Below, in pieces: positions 29,620-39,285 of a stretch of DNA of 52,623 bases. The translations under genes and the position numbers were made by a program. The notes beneath the pieces were generated by a model. It was not told the origin of the DNA. It was given only the letters and a program-made list of their open reading frames with translations, and did no database searches. Source of the DNA: Candidatus Altimarinota bacterium (GTDB lineage: Bacteria > Patescibacteriota > Gracilibacteria > BD1-5 > UBA6164); NCBI GenBank assembly GCA_028713225.1, contig JAQTOS010000008.1, forward strand, positions 1-52,623, read 5' to 3'. How positions within the stretch are numbered: the stretch's first letter is position 1; the number at the start of each line of letters is the position of its first letter.

Positions 29620-30306
29620 TTAGTTCTTTTTTAATTCTTCATAATTACACCATATTATCGCATCCAAATGAAGTGGAGGAATATTTAGTTGTTTAGATAA
29701 TGTTTTATAGAATTCTTTTATTTTTATATTTTTATCAGAGTTATATATTTCATAAATTGTTTCAAGTCTTGAATCAATAGGAATTTCAATTTCGTATGGG
29801 AATAGCACTAATTTGCTAAAATAATTTCTAGCAGCATATGAAAACATTTTTACAGCAAAAACGATTGTTTTAGCATCAAGAGCTTGATTCATAAGTAAGG
29901 CTAAATCGTCTCTTAAAATTTCCATATCTTCATAATAAAATTCTTTTTTGTTTTGAAACATATCTAGAAATTTATGAAGTTTTTCTAGTCTTTGCATTTT
30001 TACATCTATTAATCTTCTATTATTTTTTGAATTTTTAATAAAATTTTGCAGCTCTTTTATTATATTATCTTCAGATATTTTTTTTATCCTTGAAAAATAA
30101 TTAGAAAATTCTTCCCAATAAGCTTCTCATTTTCCTGATAACTGATAAGTAACCAAAGCATTTGCCATAACTAAAAAAAGATAAATTTCTCTATTCTCTA
30201 TATTTTCATAAAGTTTTTTTAATGATTTAAATTGAAAATCATTATTTTCTTGTTCTATTGCAGAATTTATATTATTTCATTTAAGTTTTTCTAATAGTTT
30301 TTGCAT
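29620..30306 (-). CDS. AGOG-type N-glycosylase/DNA lyase (archaeal-type 8-oxoguanine glycosylase)
   Basis: 228 residues. The match to the AGOG family is carried by ANALVTYQLSGKGEAYWEEF near residue 55, DLALLMNQALDAKTIVFAVKM near residue 135 (the Lys in KTIVFAVKM corresponds to the usual lyase region), PYEIEIPIDSRLETIY, and the ending NIPPLHLDAIIWCNYEELKK. AGOG enzymes, known mainly from Archaea, remove 8-oxoguanine and cut the strand by beta-elimination in base excision repair. Presence in a bacterial genome with UGA-Gly codons inside the gene (KLKGNN, SGKGEA) shows that it is adapted to this host. Monocistronic. The function rests on recognised motifs only. Confidence 0.78.
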
Positions 30307-30335
30307 ATATAAATTATTAATTTTAAATAATCCAT

Positions 30336-30430
30336 CCGTCCTTCGGACACCTTCCCTTAAGTCTAAGGGAAGGAAAATTATATTGTGGCTATCTCCCTCC
30401 ATTAGACTTAAGGGAGGGCTGGGGTGGGTT
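30336..30430. repeat. GC-rich compound inverted repeat
   Basis: Contains the palindrome CCTTCCCTTAAGTCTAAGGGAAGG-like hairpin in the left half and CTCCCTCCATTAG...CTTAAGGGAGGG in the right half, plus GTCC-TTCG-GGAC. Outer ends TCCATCC and GGGTGGGTT are imperfectly complementary. About 95 bases and much richer in G+C than the surroundings; resembles a mobile hairpin repeat (MITE/REP-like). Compare 19284-19348. Confidence 0.62.
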
Positions 30431-30486
30431 AATTCTTCTTATTATAGAAAAATAACTATTTAAAACAAGAAAAATACATCATTTTT

Positions 30487-30514
30487 TTGTTTTTTTAGAA
30501 AATACAATTATAAT
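30487..30514 (+). promoter_or_regulatory. Candidate promoter of the TIM-barrel gene
   Basis: TTGTTT (30487) and TATAAT (30509) with 16 bases between, 31 bases before ATG. By-eye assignment. Confidence 0.4.
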
Positions 30515-30545
30515 GGTATTAATTTAGTATTAAATATTTAATAAT

Positions 30546-31319
30546 ATGCTTTTATTATCTACTTCGAGTTTGAAAGGATACTCTTTACACAAGATATTTA
30601 TTTTCGCTAAAAAGGCTGGATATGATGGTTTGAATCTTGATTTAGATAAATCAAATTTTGATACACTTGATGGAGAATATATAAAAACTCTATCTGATGC
30701 ATTTGCTATTCCAGTTTTATCTATTACAGCTTATGATAAGTGAATTGATGAAAAAAAAGTAGATTCTTTTACTAAAATGGCAAAAACTTTGAATAGCCAA
30801 TTAGTTGTTTTTTCTCCACCACATATGACGGATAAAAAAACAGATTGGTTTACAAAATATTTACCTAGAGTAAAAAGAGATTCATGACTTAGTATAGCAA
30901 TCAGAAATGTTCCTTCTAAATTTTGGTTATTTGTAATACCAGAATATAAGACAAACACATTAATGGAATTAAAAAAACTTACTTGAGATACTGTACTAGA
31001 TGTTGCTAATATAGATAAATCAACTTGAATAGATTTACAAAAAGCTCAAACAATGCTAGGAAATAGTATTAAAAATGTATTTTTATCTGACAAGAATGGT
31101 CCAAAAGAATGACTTCTTCCTGGAAATTCTGGAGGATGAGTTTCTTACTTACCACTTGAAAGTTTTCTAATGAAATTAAAAACTTCTGGCTACAATGGAT
31201 TTATAAGCTTAACAGTTAATCCAAAAGAACTAGAAGCAGGGAACGACGAACTTGTTTTAGAAAAATTAGCTCAAGTTAAAAAATATTATACAAAACATTT
31301 TCTTGAATATAAATCATAA
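30546..31319 (+). CDS. Sugar phosphate isomerase/epimerase-like TIM-barrel protein
   Basis: 257 residues. N-terminal strand/helix units LLLSTSSLKGYSLHKIFIFAKKAGYDGLNLDLD fit the xylose isomerase-like/AP-endonuclease-2 TIM barrel family; later strands LVVFSPP, LSIAIRNVP, TVLDVANIDKSTG, KNVFLSDKNGPKEG and the ending GYNGFISLTVNPKEL match the order of barrel strands. The family includes metal-dependent isomerases, epimerases and endonuclease IV. Here the His/Glu metal ligands are only partly present, so the reaction cannot be named. It stands alone with promoter candidate and terminator. Confidence 0.72.
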
Positions 31320-31358
31320 TAAAAAAACTAGAACAATTAAGTTCTAGTTTTTTTGTTT
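31317..31358. terminator. Bidirectional terminator
   Basis: AAAAAAACTAGAAC-AATTAA-GTTCTAGTTTTTTT between convergent genes. Confidence 0.85.
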
Positions 31359-31362
31359 TGTT

Positions 31363-32745
31363 TTAAGCTTGTCTTCTTCTTTTGAAATATACAAATCCAG
31401 CAGCAAGTAATATTGCAAGTATTGCAATGAAAATTTCTTTTGGACCAGTTTGTACTTTTGTCATATCAGAGTATTCAGGACTTTCAATATCTTTATCTCA
31501 ATCTTTTCCAAATGCTTTGATTGCAAAATCTTCGTAAGTTACTTGGTCTCAAGTAATTTCTATTTCGTATCTAGGTTCAGTTACATTTGTTATTAATTTC
31601 ATTTCTCAAGTTGTAGGATCTTTCTTATATACATTATATGAAACTGCATTTGTTACAGCATCCCAACTTAGAATTGATTTAGTTTTCATTTTTACTAATT
31701 TCAAATTTTTTACTGTATCAAGTATCATACCAGTTCATACACTAAGTGCTCAAGTAGAAGCTGATTCCATAGCTTTAACTGTTATAGATTTAGCTGCTTT
31801 ATTTTCTGTTTTATGACCTAAATCATCAGTTAGAGTAACATCTATATTATATGCTCAAGCTTCAGTTGGAGCAGTTATTGTTCCAGTATATTTACCATCA
31901 GTTTTTTCTTCTAATTTTGTAACTGTATCATTTATTATAGTATCAACTTCAGTTAATCATTTAGTTGCAAGTACTTCAACTATAATTTCTGTTCCGGCAT
32001 CCATTTCTCATTCTGGAGATATAGATATAGAATTCATTTTTGGTGCGTTTGATTCTGTTGAAACTTTTACTTCTGTTGATTCTCAGATACTTTTACCATC
32101 TGAATCAAGTACAGTTGCTTTTAATACACTATCTCCAGTAGCAAGTCCAGTAACTTGAACTTCGAATGTTCCAGAATCATTTGAAGTTGCATCAAATGTT
32201 TTAGTTCCATTTAAACTTACTTTTACTTTATGATTTTTTGTAGTTGTACCACTTACTTTGATTGAATCAGTTCAGATAGTTGTTCCATTTTCAGGGTAAG
32301 TTATTTTGATATCTTCATTTCAAGTAGAAGTTGTAGCAGCAGCTCAACCTACAGTAATTTCAGTTTTTCCTAAAATTGCATCATTTTCGCTATCATATAC
32401 ACTAATATCTTGTTTACCATTTGCAGAAAATTTAATAGCATTTTCAAATTTTACTTTTCCTTGATCTGCAGCAGTGAATTTATAAGTATTATCTTTTATT
32501 GCAGTTCCAGGGAATTCAGCATTTGTATCACTTTCAGAGAATATAAGTATAGATCCAAGATAAGTACTTACTTTATTATTATCTTTATCAACTGCAGTTA
32601 CAGTTAAATCTATAGCTTCTCCTACTTTAGTTGTAGTTTTGCTTGTTTCTAATTGGAAATGATCAACAACTCCAGCTGCTAGTACAATGTTAGCTCCCAT
32701 TAATGATGTAGCAAATGCTCCAAGTAATAAACTTTTTATTTTCAT
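31363..32745 (-). CDS. Surface protein with Ig-like and fibronectin-type domains
   Basis: 460 residues. Signal peptide MKIKSLLLGAFATSLMGANIVLAA, then about four beta-sandwich modules: VVDHFQLETSKTTTKVGEAI (Big-type), DIKITYPENGTTIGTDSIKV, APKMNSISISPEGEMDAGTE and a fibronectin III-like LSWDAVTNAVSYNVYKKD. The C-terminus is QTGPKEIFIAILAILAAGFVYF then KRRRQA: a short TGPxE motif, hydrophobic helix and basic tail as in wall-sorting or rhomboid/archaeosortase-type signals. Likely an abundant cell-surface or S-layer-like protein. It has few Cys. A promoter candidate lies upstream at 32782-32808. Confidence 0.78.
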
Positions 32746-32781
32746 TTTTTCTTTTAGTTAAGATTAAATTTACTTACCTAT

Positions 32782-32808
32782 TTTATACTGAAATTTCAAT
32801 ATTTTCAA
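32782..32808 (-). promoter_or_regulatory. Candidate promoter of the Ig-like surface protein gene
   Basis: On the minus strand TTGAAA (32808-32803) and TATAAA (32787-32782) with 15 bases between; about 35 bases before ATG. Confidence 0.45.
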
Positions 32809-32841
32809 CAAATTACCATTTACAAACTATATAAATATTGT

Positions 32842-33900
32842 CTAATTCAAAAAAGTCTTTCTAGAATTTAGAAATTCTAGATCATTTATAGTACTAATTA
32901 TTGTTTGATAATTGGCTATTTTAAAAGATAAAAGCTCTATATGTTTATTGTCTAATTCAGAGAAAAAATCATCTATTAAAAGTATTGGTTTTTTACTTGT
33001 TTTTTCTTTTATAAAATCCAGTTCTAGAAGCTTTAATCAGATTATTATTGACTTTATTTCTCATCTTGACGCAAATTCTATTAATGATTTATTATCAACT
33101 ATAATATCAAAATCATCTATATGAGGTCAAATTTGAGTTTTTTTCAGGATTATATCTCTATCTAAATTTTTATCTAAATAATTTTTAATACTTCATTTTA
33201 TATCATTAAAGTCAGTTTTTGTAATATATTTGAATTCTACATTTTCTATTTTTCCTAGAAAATATTCACTAAAATTTTTAATTCCATTTTCTGTATAATC
33301 TATAAATATATTTCTATATTTATAGATTATTTCTCGAAGTTCTATCATTTTATTATCCCAGAATATGATTTCATCTTTATTACTGTTTCATTCTCAAATA
33401 TTTTTTAGTATTTTATTTCTACTTTTTACTACATTTTCATATTTTTTCAGACTATCTCTATAAATAGGGAAACAAGCTCATAATATATTGTCCAAAAAAT
33501 CTCTTCTTTTTGATGGTCACATATAAAATAAGTTCATTATTATTGGAGAAAAATATATGCTTTTTTCGCCAAGTTCATCTAATTTTTTGCTAGTAATGGC
33601 TTTTTTATTTATTGATATTTGCTTTTTTTTAGTATCAAGAGAATATGAAACACTTATTTCTTGCTCCAATCAATTTTCATCTTCAAAAATTCATCTAACA
33701 AAAAAAACTGAAAAATCATTTTTCACCATATTTTCAAGTCATACTTGCTCACTTGTATTGTTACAAATAAGATTTATAGCTTCAAGTATATTAGTTTTTC
33801 ATTTTCAATTTGGACCTATTATTGAATTTATATTTTCTGAAAAATCTATTTCAAAATCAGAGAAAGATCTGAAATTTTTTAATTTTAAATTTTTTAACAT
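32842..33900 (-). CDS. recF: RecF recombination mediator ATPase
   Basis: 352 residues, normal length. SMC-like ABC ATPase that binds gapped DNA and helps load RecA. N-terminus LKLKNFRSFSDFEIDF, Walker A IIGPNGKGKTN near residue 30 (both GKG glycines TGA), the RecF signature FSPIIMNLFYMGPSKRRDFLD near residue 115, the Q/signature region KTQIGPHIDDFDI near 255, and Walker B PILLIDDFFSELD near 315. Stop is TAG at 32842. Preceded by a promoter candidate and AGGTG ribosome site (33902-33908). dnaA, dnaN and gyrB, the usual company of recF, are not in this window. Confidence 0.92.
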
Positions 33901-33930
33901 TTTCACCTATTATTTATGTATATTGTTTTC

Positions 33931-33957
33931 ATTATAATAATCTAGATTATTAGTCAA
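33931..33957 (-). promoter_or_regulatory. Candidate recF promoter
   Basis: On the minus strand TTGACT (33957-33952) and TATAAT (33936-33931) with 15 bases between; the transcript would begin about 25 bases before the recF start. Confidence 0.55.
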
Positions 33958-34035
33958 ATTAAAAGTTTTACAGAAACATTGTTTACTCTCTAAATATAGA
34001 AATAACTTAATTTATTTGAATAGTGACTTATTTTA

Positions 34036-34078
34036 CTAAAAAAAGAAGATTTAAAAATAAATCTTCTTTTTTTCTTTT
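34036..34078 (-). terminator. Terminator of tilS
   Basis: AAAAAAAGAAGATTTA and TAAATCTTCTTTTTTT arms; the tilS stop codon (34051) lies in the loop/stem. Confidence 0.82.
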
Positions 34079-34980
34079 TTTAATTTCATATTTTGAATTT
34101 CCTTTTCTCACTTTCCATTTGGTCAGTTTATGAATCTCAAAACCTCATTTATATTAGCTTCACTGAGTCATATAGTAGAGCCTCAATTTGAAATATAATA
34201 AATATATCTTAAAATTTCTTTTTGAAGCAGGGAAGATAGATTATTAAAATTTGTTATTTCAAAACTCTTTTCTTCTCATAAAAACTTTTTAACTTCCGAA
34301 TCTAAAAAATCTTTTAATTCTTCAAAATAATCCATAGTTTTTTCTAGATTTTTCTTGAAAGCCGGATTAATATCATAAAATTCTGGAATTATTATGTTTC
34401 TTAGTTTATTTCTTGTTATTGTGTTATCTTTATTTGTTTCATCAAGGCGATATTCTAGATTATTATTATCTAAATATTTAAGAATTTCAGATTTTTCTAA
34501 ATGAAGCAAAGGTCTTAAAATAGCTCCAGAACTTTCTGTCATATTTATAAGTCCAGTAAGCTTTGTTCATCTAAGTAAATTATGGAAAAATGTTTCGATT
34601 TTATCATCCAAATGATGAGCTGTTAGAATATATTTAGATTCATAAATATTTAAAATAGCATTGAAAAATGCATATCTTTTTTCGCGAGCAAGTTCTTCTA
34701 GACTTTTACTTGGATAAAGTTTCTGAATATCTCTTATATAAGCATACCCTACTTCTACTTTGAATCACATTTTTTCTCCTAATTCCTCTAACCATTTTTC
34801 CTCAATATCTGCTTCATTTCTAAGTTTATGATTGAAATAACAGACAACTAAATTATCTTTGTATTTAGTTTTTAATATCTCATAAAGTAAACACATCGAA
34901 TCAGGCCCTGTTGAACAAGCCAAGATTATTGGTTCATTTGGGTTATAATATTTTTCTAAAAATTCTTCTATTTGTATCAT
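34051..34980 (-). CDS. tilS: tRNA(Ile)-lysidine synthase
   Basis: 309 residues. PP-loop ATPase that converts C34 of the CAU-anticodon tRNA-Ile to lysidine so that it reads AUA. PP-loop: IILACSTGPDSMCLLYE near residue 20 (Thr at the position where most have Gly), VCYFNHKLRNEADIEE near residue 48, LEELAREKRYAFF, ILTAHHLDDKIETFFHNLLRG near residue 120, and LRPLLHLEKSEILKYL. ITRNKLRNIIIPEF is the typical NLR motif. The second half is short compared with E. coli, which is common. Several arginines of the conserved parts are CGC or AGA, consistent with CGC = Arg. Preserving this enzyme fits heavy AUA use in the AT-rich genome. Confidence 0.92.
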
Positions 34981-35096
34981 ATTTTTGTTTAATTATTTTC
35001 ATCCATTATATAAAAAACTCTATTTAATCAAAAAAAAAGATTGTAAAAATCTATAAATGTTATAAACTATATTAAATATTTTTTAATTTCAAATTT

Positions 35097-35582
35097 ATGA
35101 AAGATATAATAAAAAAATCATTTTTAGCTTGATTTGTATTTAGTTGAACTGTATTGTTAATTGGATTAACGTATGCAGCATTTACAAATTTTACAGATTT
35201 ATGAGTTGCTACATGAGAAACACTAACAGCTGATAAATGGAATAATTTAGTAGATGCAGTTAAGGATGAATATGAATTAAACGAAACTATTACAAATAAA
35301 ATTTGGTTATGAAAACCTGTTTATAGAAAAGTAATTGATTGTGGTTCTTTTGCCTGAAATAAAAATTGTCCAACTAATATTTCAGGTGTTGATTTAATGT
35401 GGGTTGCTGATTTTGTTGAAAATGATTGAGCTGGGCAAATTTCCGGTTGAGCATCAAGTCATTATATCACTTGAACACAAGCAAGAATGGTTTATATAAC
35501 AGCTTATAATCAAATTTATATACAATGGTATAGTGCATATACTAGACATTTTTATGTTACTGTTGAATATACTAAAATATAA
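35097..35582 (+). CDS. Small surface protein with N-terminal anchor
   Basis: 161 residues with TGA as Gly. N-terminal hydrophobic anchor (FLAGFVFSGTVLLIGLTYAAF), then TGETLTADKWNNLVDAV, the same short post-anchor motif as in the protein at 3673 (T-x-T-A-x2-WN-x2-V). Two Cys follow (VIDCGSFAGNKNCPT). The C-terminal part is Tyr/Trp-rich beta (MVYITAYNQIYIQWYSAYT) and ends FYVTVEYTKI. Function unknown; a pilin-like or surface-exposed minor component is possible. It is a single gene with a strong terminator. Confidence 0.62.
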
Positions 35583-35583
35583 T

Positions 35584-35632
35584 AAAAAATAAAAACTCTA
35601 TTTAAACAAAATCAAATAGAGTTTTTTATTTT
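35584..35632 (+). terminator. Terminator
   Basis: AAAAACTCTATTT - loop - AAATAGAGTTTTTTA directly after the small surface gene. Confidence 0.85.
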
Positions 35633-35645
35633 TTTAAAGATGTTT

Positions 35646-36029
35646 TTACATCATTGTTTTATATATAATTATTATTCAAAATAAAGCATAAATTATTCAA
35701 ACTATTTTTAACATTTCTTTAGGAAATTTACATTTTTGTGCAAAATTATAGAAGAAATTTGGTATAAGTAAAAGCAAAGTAGACTTTATTAATATAGCCC
35801 ATCATAAAATAGTTATTATCATCTCCCAAGTCATACTCCATATATTGTTATTTTGAATCATAACTAAACCAATAACAAATCCTCGCATAGCCGAAACAAA
35901 TAATGCAACAGGTTCTTTTATAAAATCCTTTATCATTTTTAGATAAAGTTGTGTATTAAAAACTAAACTAATTCCAATTACTAGTACAAGTGGTCACAAA
36001 AGTGATCCAATAAGAATAGAATTTCCCAT
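35646..36029 (-). CDS. Small integral membrane protein, unknown
   Basis: 127 residues with four hydrophobic segments: ILIGSLLGPLVLVIGISLVF, VALFVSAM-x-GFVIGLVMIQ, MIITILGWAILIKSTLLLLIP, and MLKIVGIIYALFGIIIIY. Spacing and the pattern D-F-x3-P-x-L-F-x-S...G-L...N-x-W...G-W-x3-K fit a widespread family of small membrane proteins of unknown role. Residue 49 is CGA (35883-35885) in the middle of the second helix, at a position where relatives have a hydrophobic residue, so Trp is more plausible than Arg there. Lies downstream of the mraY-RNHCP pair but after their terminator. Confidence 0.66.
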
Positions 36030-36115
36030 AATTAAAAAAATGAAGAAATAAATTTAGCTTTTTTTGAAGCTATCTATTATTATAGATTATCTGAAATTAA
36101 GTCAATAGAATATAA

Positions 36116-36162
36116 AAAAATAAATAGTAATTTCTAAAAATTACTATTTATTTTTTTTATTA
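36116..36162 (-). terminator. Terminator of the mraY-RNHCP operon
   Basis: AAAAAATAAATAGTAATTT and AAATTACTATTTATTTTTT arms; holds the stop codon of the RNHCP gene. Confidence 0.8.
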
Positions 36163-36445
36163 AATCCAGAAAATTATCATCCGGGGCAACTTTGTTTAAT
36201 ATTTCTTTTCAGCATTTTTTGCACTTATGTTTTATCATCCAGCCTTTATTTTTCTTATTATCTATTCAAATTGGCTCCATAATTCATAGGCAAGTACTAG
36301 CTCTATCTCCGGGAAAATCTTTATCCATATGTTTACTACTTAAGCAAAATGGACAATGATTTCTAGCACTTCATTCTGGATGTTTTTCTATAGTCTTACC
36401 ACAATTTTCACAAGTAAAACTTTCATTTATCATTTTAAAAGCCAT
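36134..36445 (-). CDS. RNHCP domain zinc-ribbon-like protein
   Basis: 103 residues. It holds the RNHCP motif ARNHCPFCLSSKHMDKDFPGDRAS near residue 27-50 with a preceding CENCGK and a later CKKCGKEI: three Cys pairs arranged as zinc ribbons. The family is small, widespread in bacteria and of unknown function; a nucleic-acid-binding role is guessed from the ribbon. The gene begins six bases after the mraY stop and is probably translated from the same mRNA. The conserved GDR arginine is AGA. Stop is TAG. Confidence 0.85.
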
Positions 36446-36451
36446 AATTTT

Positions 36452-37510
36452 TTATACTATATAAAGAATTATTCAAACTATTGCAAGAATTAGTCAAACA
36501 AGCCACATTCTGAAAACTACAGTTTCTTCTGCCCATCAGATTGCTTCAAGGTGATGATGGAAAGGAGCTATTCTAAATATTTTTTTACCTTTTCTTAATT
36601 TTTTTGAAGTTAATTGAATTATAACTGAAAGAGTTTCAAATATGAAAATTGCTCAAACTATAACAAGTACAAAAATAGTATTTGTAAGCATTGCCATTAT
36701 TCATAGATTTGCTCCGAGAGCTAGGCTACCAACATCTCACATATAAAATTTAGCTGGTTTTACATTGTACCATAAAAATGCAGTAAGTGCTCAGATAATA
36801 GTAACACAAAGTGTTGTAAGTAAATATAATCCTTGGTCGTAAGTAATGTAAGCATAAACTGAATAACTCATAAGTAAAAGTCATCCAGCAAGTCAATCAA
36901 GTCAATCAGTTAAATTTACGCTATTTGAAGCAGCAAGTATTATGAATACAAAAAGAGGAATAAATCACCATCAGATTTGTATATTTCATTCAAAAGGAAT
37001 TTTTATAGTTTTTATAAAATTTCCTGCCGTATCAACTATATTCCAGCCAAGTTTATAATAAAACCAACTAGCTCAAATAAGGGCAAAAATAGTTAGCCAA
37101 AACATTTTAAATTTTGCAGATAATCCTTTTGTTCTACCTATTCATCTAATGTTCATAAAATCATCAATGGCTCCAAGAGCTCAAACTGTGAAAAGGGTAA
37201 AAAGAGTCAAATAAGTTTCTCTTTGATTTAGCAGGGAATTATTAGTATATCAAGCTTTATGTAAAACAATACTCAAAATTACCATAAAAAATACTACCAA
37301 AATAATAATTCAACCTCACATAGTTGGAGTTCAGGTTTTATATTGGTGAAGTTTTGCAAATTCTGTAGCTTTTCATATAGTTGCCTCTTCTCTTATCTGT
37401 TTACCAAGTTTATACTTTTTCAGTAGTTCTATATAGTATGGAATTATAAGTATTCAAAATATAAATGTTACTATAGAAAAAGAGAAAATTGGTATTAAAT
37501 GTGAATTCAT
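36452..37510 (-). CDS. mraY: Phospho-N-acetylmuramoyl-pentapeptide transferase
   Basis: 352 residues with about ten transmembrane helices. Makes lipid I by moving phospho-MurNAc-pentapeptide from UDP to undecaprenyl phosphate in the inner membrane. Family marks: QYKTGTPTMGGIIILV near residue 60, [24 protein letters not shown] near residue 120, VNLTDGLDGLAGGLLL near residue 215, and [18 protein letters not shown] plus [15 protein letters not shown] near residue 320. By my count 22 of 34 glycines are TGA, a good example of how fully the codon is used. Not in the usual mur/fts cluster; followed by the RNHCP gene. Confidence 0.96.
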
Positions 37511-37579
37511 TTTTACTTTGTTTTATATTTAAATTTTTAGGTCATATTTTTACTCAAAAAAGCAAAAAAAGCAAAAAAT

Positions 37580-37622
37580 ATTAAATAAAAAAGTCTTTTT
37601 TAAAAAGACTTTTTTATTTAAC
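37580..37622 (-). terminator. Terminator of the sugar-transferase/two-component operon
   Basis: TAAATAAAAAAGTCTTTTTAAAAAGACTTTTTTATTTA, a perfect palindrome after the response-regulator stop. Confidence 0.85.
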
Positions 37623-37630
37623 TTAGAGGA

Positions 37631-37996
37631 TTATCCAAGAATTGTTTTTATTTCTAATATTAGTTCTTTTGGTGATACATCAGCTTTTAGTAGAAATTTG
37701 TCAGCTCAAAGTGTTATAACATTATCTTTATCTTCTTGAGAGCTTAAGTTTGAAGATATAATTATTTTAACATCATTATTTGAATCAGATCTAATATCTT
37801 TAAGTATATCAAATCAGTTTACTCAAGGCATCATTAAGTCTAAAAGTATTAAATCTGGTTTGAATTTTTGAAATGATTCTACAGCATTTTCGCTTTCATT
37901 CTCAACAAAAACTTCATATCATTCAAGAGTTAATTTTAATTTATACATATCAGATAATACTTTATTATCATCAACTATCATTATTTTATGTGTCAT
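37631..37996 (-). CDS. Single-domain response regulator
   Basis: 121 residues: a receiver domain only. IMIVDDNKVLSDMY supplies the acidic pair near residues 9-10, LILLDLMMPGVNG the phosphoacceptor Asp53, IIISSN the conserved Ser and FLLKAD the Lys near residue 103. No output domain, so it acts by protein contact like CheY or Spo0F. The histidine kinase gene is just upstream (71 bases gap), making a likely cognate pair. Part of a leftward operon with the amidotransferase-methyltransferase-like protein and a sugar transferase. Confidence 0.92.
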
Positions 37997-38067
37997 TTTT
38001 ACGGGTATTTATTAATTATAAAAAAACATATACAATTTATAATATATTTTATTCTTTAGTTCAAGTT

Positions 38068-39255
38068 TTATTTTTTTAATTCAAAATAAAATTTTGTTCA
38101 TACTCATTCAACAGAATTTACATCTATTTTAGAATCATAATGTTTTATTATACGTTGGCTAATAGCAAGCCCAAGTCACAGTCATTCTACTGTTCTATGT
38201 TTGTATGAATCGACCTGGAAAAATTTATCAAATATTTTATGTATTTTTTCTTCACTTATTCATATTCAAGTATCTTCTACTTCAAAGACTAAAGTTTTTC
38301 ATAAATCTTTTATTCTAAAATCTACATATCCTCATTTATTTGTAAATTTTAGAGCATTATTTATAAGATTAATAAGAGTTTGTTTAAGTTTTCCTGGGTC
38401 TATTGTTATTTCATTTTTCTTGAATTCACCATCAATGGTAAATCTTAGATTTATTTCTTTTTCTTTGGCTATTATATCTAAATCTTGATAAAGTTTTTGT
38501 GAAAAATCTACTATATTTAATTTTTCATCATAATATTGCATATTACCAGATTCAATTTTTGATAAATCAAGCATATCATTTATTAACATTATCATTGCTG
38601 CACTAGATTCATAGGAAGCAGTTAATGCTTGTTTTATATTATCATTTATTTCTCACATATCTCCATCAAGTACCATATTTAGATATCATTTAACTATTGT
38701 TAGTGGAGTACGAAGTTCATGACCAACTATAGATATAAATTCATCTTTTACTTTATTTAATTGTTTTAAATCTTCTTCAACTTTTTTTAGAGATTTCATT
38801 TCTCTTAAATCTGTCATTATTCAAACTGTTCAACCACCCGGAATTGGAGTTCAACTACATAAAACAGGTATAAGAGTTCAATCTTTTGCTTTTAAAACTC
38901 ATTCATATTTAGAAGCTTCTCATTCTTTTCTTATTTCATTGTTATTCGCAACAGTTCTTGAACTTTCTTCGTCCCGAAAATCATAAGATTCTCTTCATAT
39001 CATTTCTTCAAGAGAATATCAAAGAAGTTTACAAAAATTAGGATTAGCATAAACTGTCCTTTCGTCTTTATCTCAAATCCATATGCTTTCTGACATATGT
39101 TCTACTATTTTTTTATACATCTCAAGTTCTTGAGAATGTCATTTTTTTACAAAATCTAACTTAGACCTGATTTTCTTTAATGTTTCTAATCGATTTAACT
39201 CAGTTTTTTTTATAATTTCTAATTCTCTTTCATAGAGTGGATTATATAATTGCAT
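38068..39255 (-). CDS. PAS-domain sensor histidine kinase
   Basis: 395 residues, no transmembrane segment, so cytosolic. A coiled N-terminus (about 45 residues) precedes a PAS domain (EHMSESIWIGDKDERTVYANPNF; LGYSLEEMIG) at about residues 45-160. The kinase core then shows H-box SIVGHELRTPLTIVKGYL with His179, N-box LINNALKFTNKGG, G1 VEDTGIGISEEKI, F-box FDKFFQVD and G2 GLGLGLAISQRI. It phosphorylates itself and then, probably, the single-domain regulator encoded next. The H-box Arg is CGT; CGG occurs in YDF[CGG]DEES of the PAS, where an aromatic would fit. It starts 30 bases after the large fusion gene, so they are co-transcribed. Confidence 0.92.
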
Positions 39256-39285
39256 ATCTTTTTATTTTTATTTTTTAATTTTAAT

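Noticed and set aside
33557-33937. Plus-strand 126-codon frame over recF
   Set aside because: Antisense of recF; no domain.
32842-33957. recF as mark of the replication origin
   Set aside because: No dnaA, dnaN or gyrB nearby and no cluster of DnaA boxes seen.
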